Below, piece by piece: positions 63,198 to 64,000 of a stretch of 64,000 nucleotides of DNA. The position numbers and the translations under genes were made by a program. The first letter of the stretch is position 1. Each line of letters begins with the position of its first letter. Source of the stretch: Pantoea sp. CCBC3-3-1 (GTDB taxonomy: Bacteria > Pseudomonadota > Gammaproteobacteria > Enterobacterales > Enterobacteriaceae); the NCBI RefSeq assembly GCF_007981265.1, contig NZ_CP034363.1:1178001-1242000 (forward strand), written 5' to 3'. Under the pieces are notes generated by a model. It was given only the letters and a program-made list of their open reading frames with translations, made no database searches and had not been told where the DNA came from.

Positions 63198-63327
63198 CAT
63201 TGGCTTTTTTCGGTGATGCATTACCGCCAGGAAGCTCAGGTTGAAAAGAATTCATTCAGGATTGGTGTATTTTTTGGCGGGCTAATGATAAAGGTGTTGT
63301 ATAACGTATAACAGGGAAATATCTTAA

Positions 63328-63987
63328 ATGTTAGATTTGCTGGATATAAAATATCGTTTCCTCACTGAATTGAAATCAAATGAACTTTTTACGTTAAGAA
63401 AAAAAGTGTTTAAAGATCGCCTTAACTGGATGGTGAAAAGTGAAAACAATATGGAGTTTGATGAATACGATAATCATCATACCGCCTACATCTTTGGCGT
63501 CTACCACGAGCGTTGCGTTTGCAGCCTTCGTTTTATAGAAATTAAATATCCCAATATGATTACCGGTACATTCAAATCCTGGTTTGATAACGTTGAACTG
63601 CCTGAGGGTAATTATGTTGAGGCCAGCCGATTATTTATAGATAAAGAGCGGGTTAACGCACTTGAGTTACGCCAGCAACCGGTGAGCGCTCTGCTTTTTC
63701 TTTCAATGATCAACTATGCACGTCATTACAAATATGAAGGGATTTATGCGGTTGTCAGTAATCCGATGTATCGCATTTTCAGGCAGTCGGGCTGGGATAT
63801 TTCTGTGGTAAAACAGGGGGTTTCTGAAAAGCAGGAAAGTATCTGGCTCATCTTTATGCCGATTGACGATGATAATCAGCGCACGTTGATTGAGCGGGTA
63901 AAACTGAAGGCACCCGGGTTAAATATCAAGCTGGATGCCTGGCCACTGTCAATCCCCGTCAGTGAGAACCGGCCTGATAAGCTGTAG
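63328..63987 (+). CDS. LuxI-family acyl-homoserine lactone synthase (EsaI-like)
   Basis: This 219-residue enzyme makes a quorum-sensing signal from S-adenosylmethionine and an acyl-ACP. The family's invariant residues are all seen: Arg24, Phe28, Trp34, Asp45, Asp48, Arg68, Glu98 and Arg101 (EASRLFID). The closest family by eye is EsaI of Pantoea. Where EsaI has Thr140 (IYTIVS), linked to 3-oxo-acyl preference, this protein has Ala (IYAVVS), so an unsubstituted acyl chain is possible. AGGGAA lies upstream. The gene is more A+T-rich than its neighbours. A cognate luxR may lie just beyond the window. Confidence 0.93.
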   Translation: MLDLLDIKYRFLTELKSNELFTLRKKVFKDRLNWMVKSENNMEFDEYDNHHTAYIFGVYHERCVCSLRFIEIKYPNMITGTFKSWFDNVELPEGNYVEASRLFIDKERVNALELRQQPVSALLFLSMINYARHYKYEGIYAVVSNPMYRIFRQSGWDISVVKQGVSEKQESIWLIFMPIDDDNQRTLIERVKLKAPGLNIKLDAWPLSIPVSENRPDKL

Positions 63988-64000
63988 TTCAATACTGAGC

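Noticed and set aside
63200..63327. Possible lux box before the luxI-type gene
   Set aside because: No 18-20-nt palindrome of the lux or esa box type was found in this interval.

Overview
The window reads as a chromosomal segment of an enterobacterium, most likely of the Erwinia/Pantoea group (Erwiniaceae). The gene order follows the E. coli bolA/tig to ybbP segment almost gene by gene, with near-identical protein lengths for Tig, ClpP, ClpX, Lon, HupB, PpiD, AmtB, AcrB, HtpG, Adk and Gsk. Genus is inferred from synteny, from the EsaI-like LuxI at the end and from the accessory genes; nothing here fixes a species.

Layout. 1-9300 is a proteostasis block: tig, clpP, clpX, then an insertion holding a second ClpP-like gene on the minus strand and a second clpX, then lon and hupB. 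9400-21800 runs ppiD, ybaV, fadM, queC, a frameshifted decR-like gene, the mdlAB exporter, the nitrogen-regulated glnK-amtB pair with sigma-54 and NtrC sites, tesB, ybaY, atl and the 4.5S RNA gene ffs. 21850-26300 is a more A+T-rich stretch with hha-tomB, an unknown small gene, a zinc-type ABC importer operon and the zinc-independent ribosomal protein pair L31B/L36B. An 18-nt motif is shared by the promoters of the last two units and fits the Zur operator. 26470-33800 holds acrB-acrA/acrR with the AcrR operator, rsmS, a GlsB-like membrane protein, priC, ybaN and apt.

Between apt and dnaX sits a large minus-strand autotransporter gene (1187 aa). Eight beta-strand modules alternate with long glycine-rich segments, and a Fur-like palindrome lies upstream. 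Then come dnaX (with the gamma frameshift signal), ybaB, recR, htpG, adk, hemH, gsk, ybaL, ushA, a PACE-type efflux gene with a divergent LysR regulator, ybaK, ybaP, copA (with a frameshift signal for a short copper chaperone), cueR, ybbJ-qmcA, cnoX, ybbO, tesA and ybbA-ybbP. The window ends with a luxI-family autoinducer synthase.

The strongest candidate for something new is the second Clp module (clpP2/clpX2) between clpX and lon. ClpP2 keeps the nucleophile and His but has Asn at the usual catalytic Asp position and lacks the axial loop. The two clpX genes share a nearly identical core but differ at their ends, which suggests gene conversion. The second candidate is the glycine-rich autotransporter. 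Several genes found at these loci in E. coli (ybaE, cof, mscK, aes, fsr) are not seen here.
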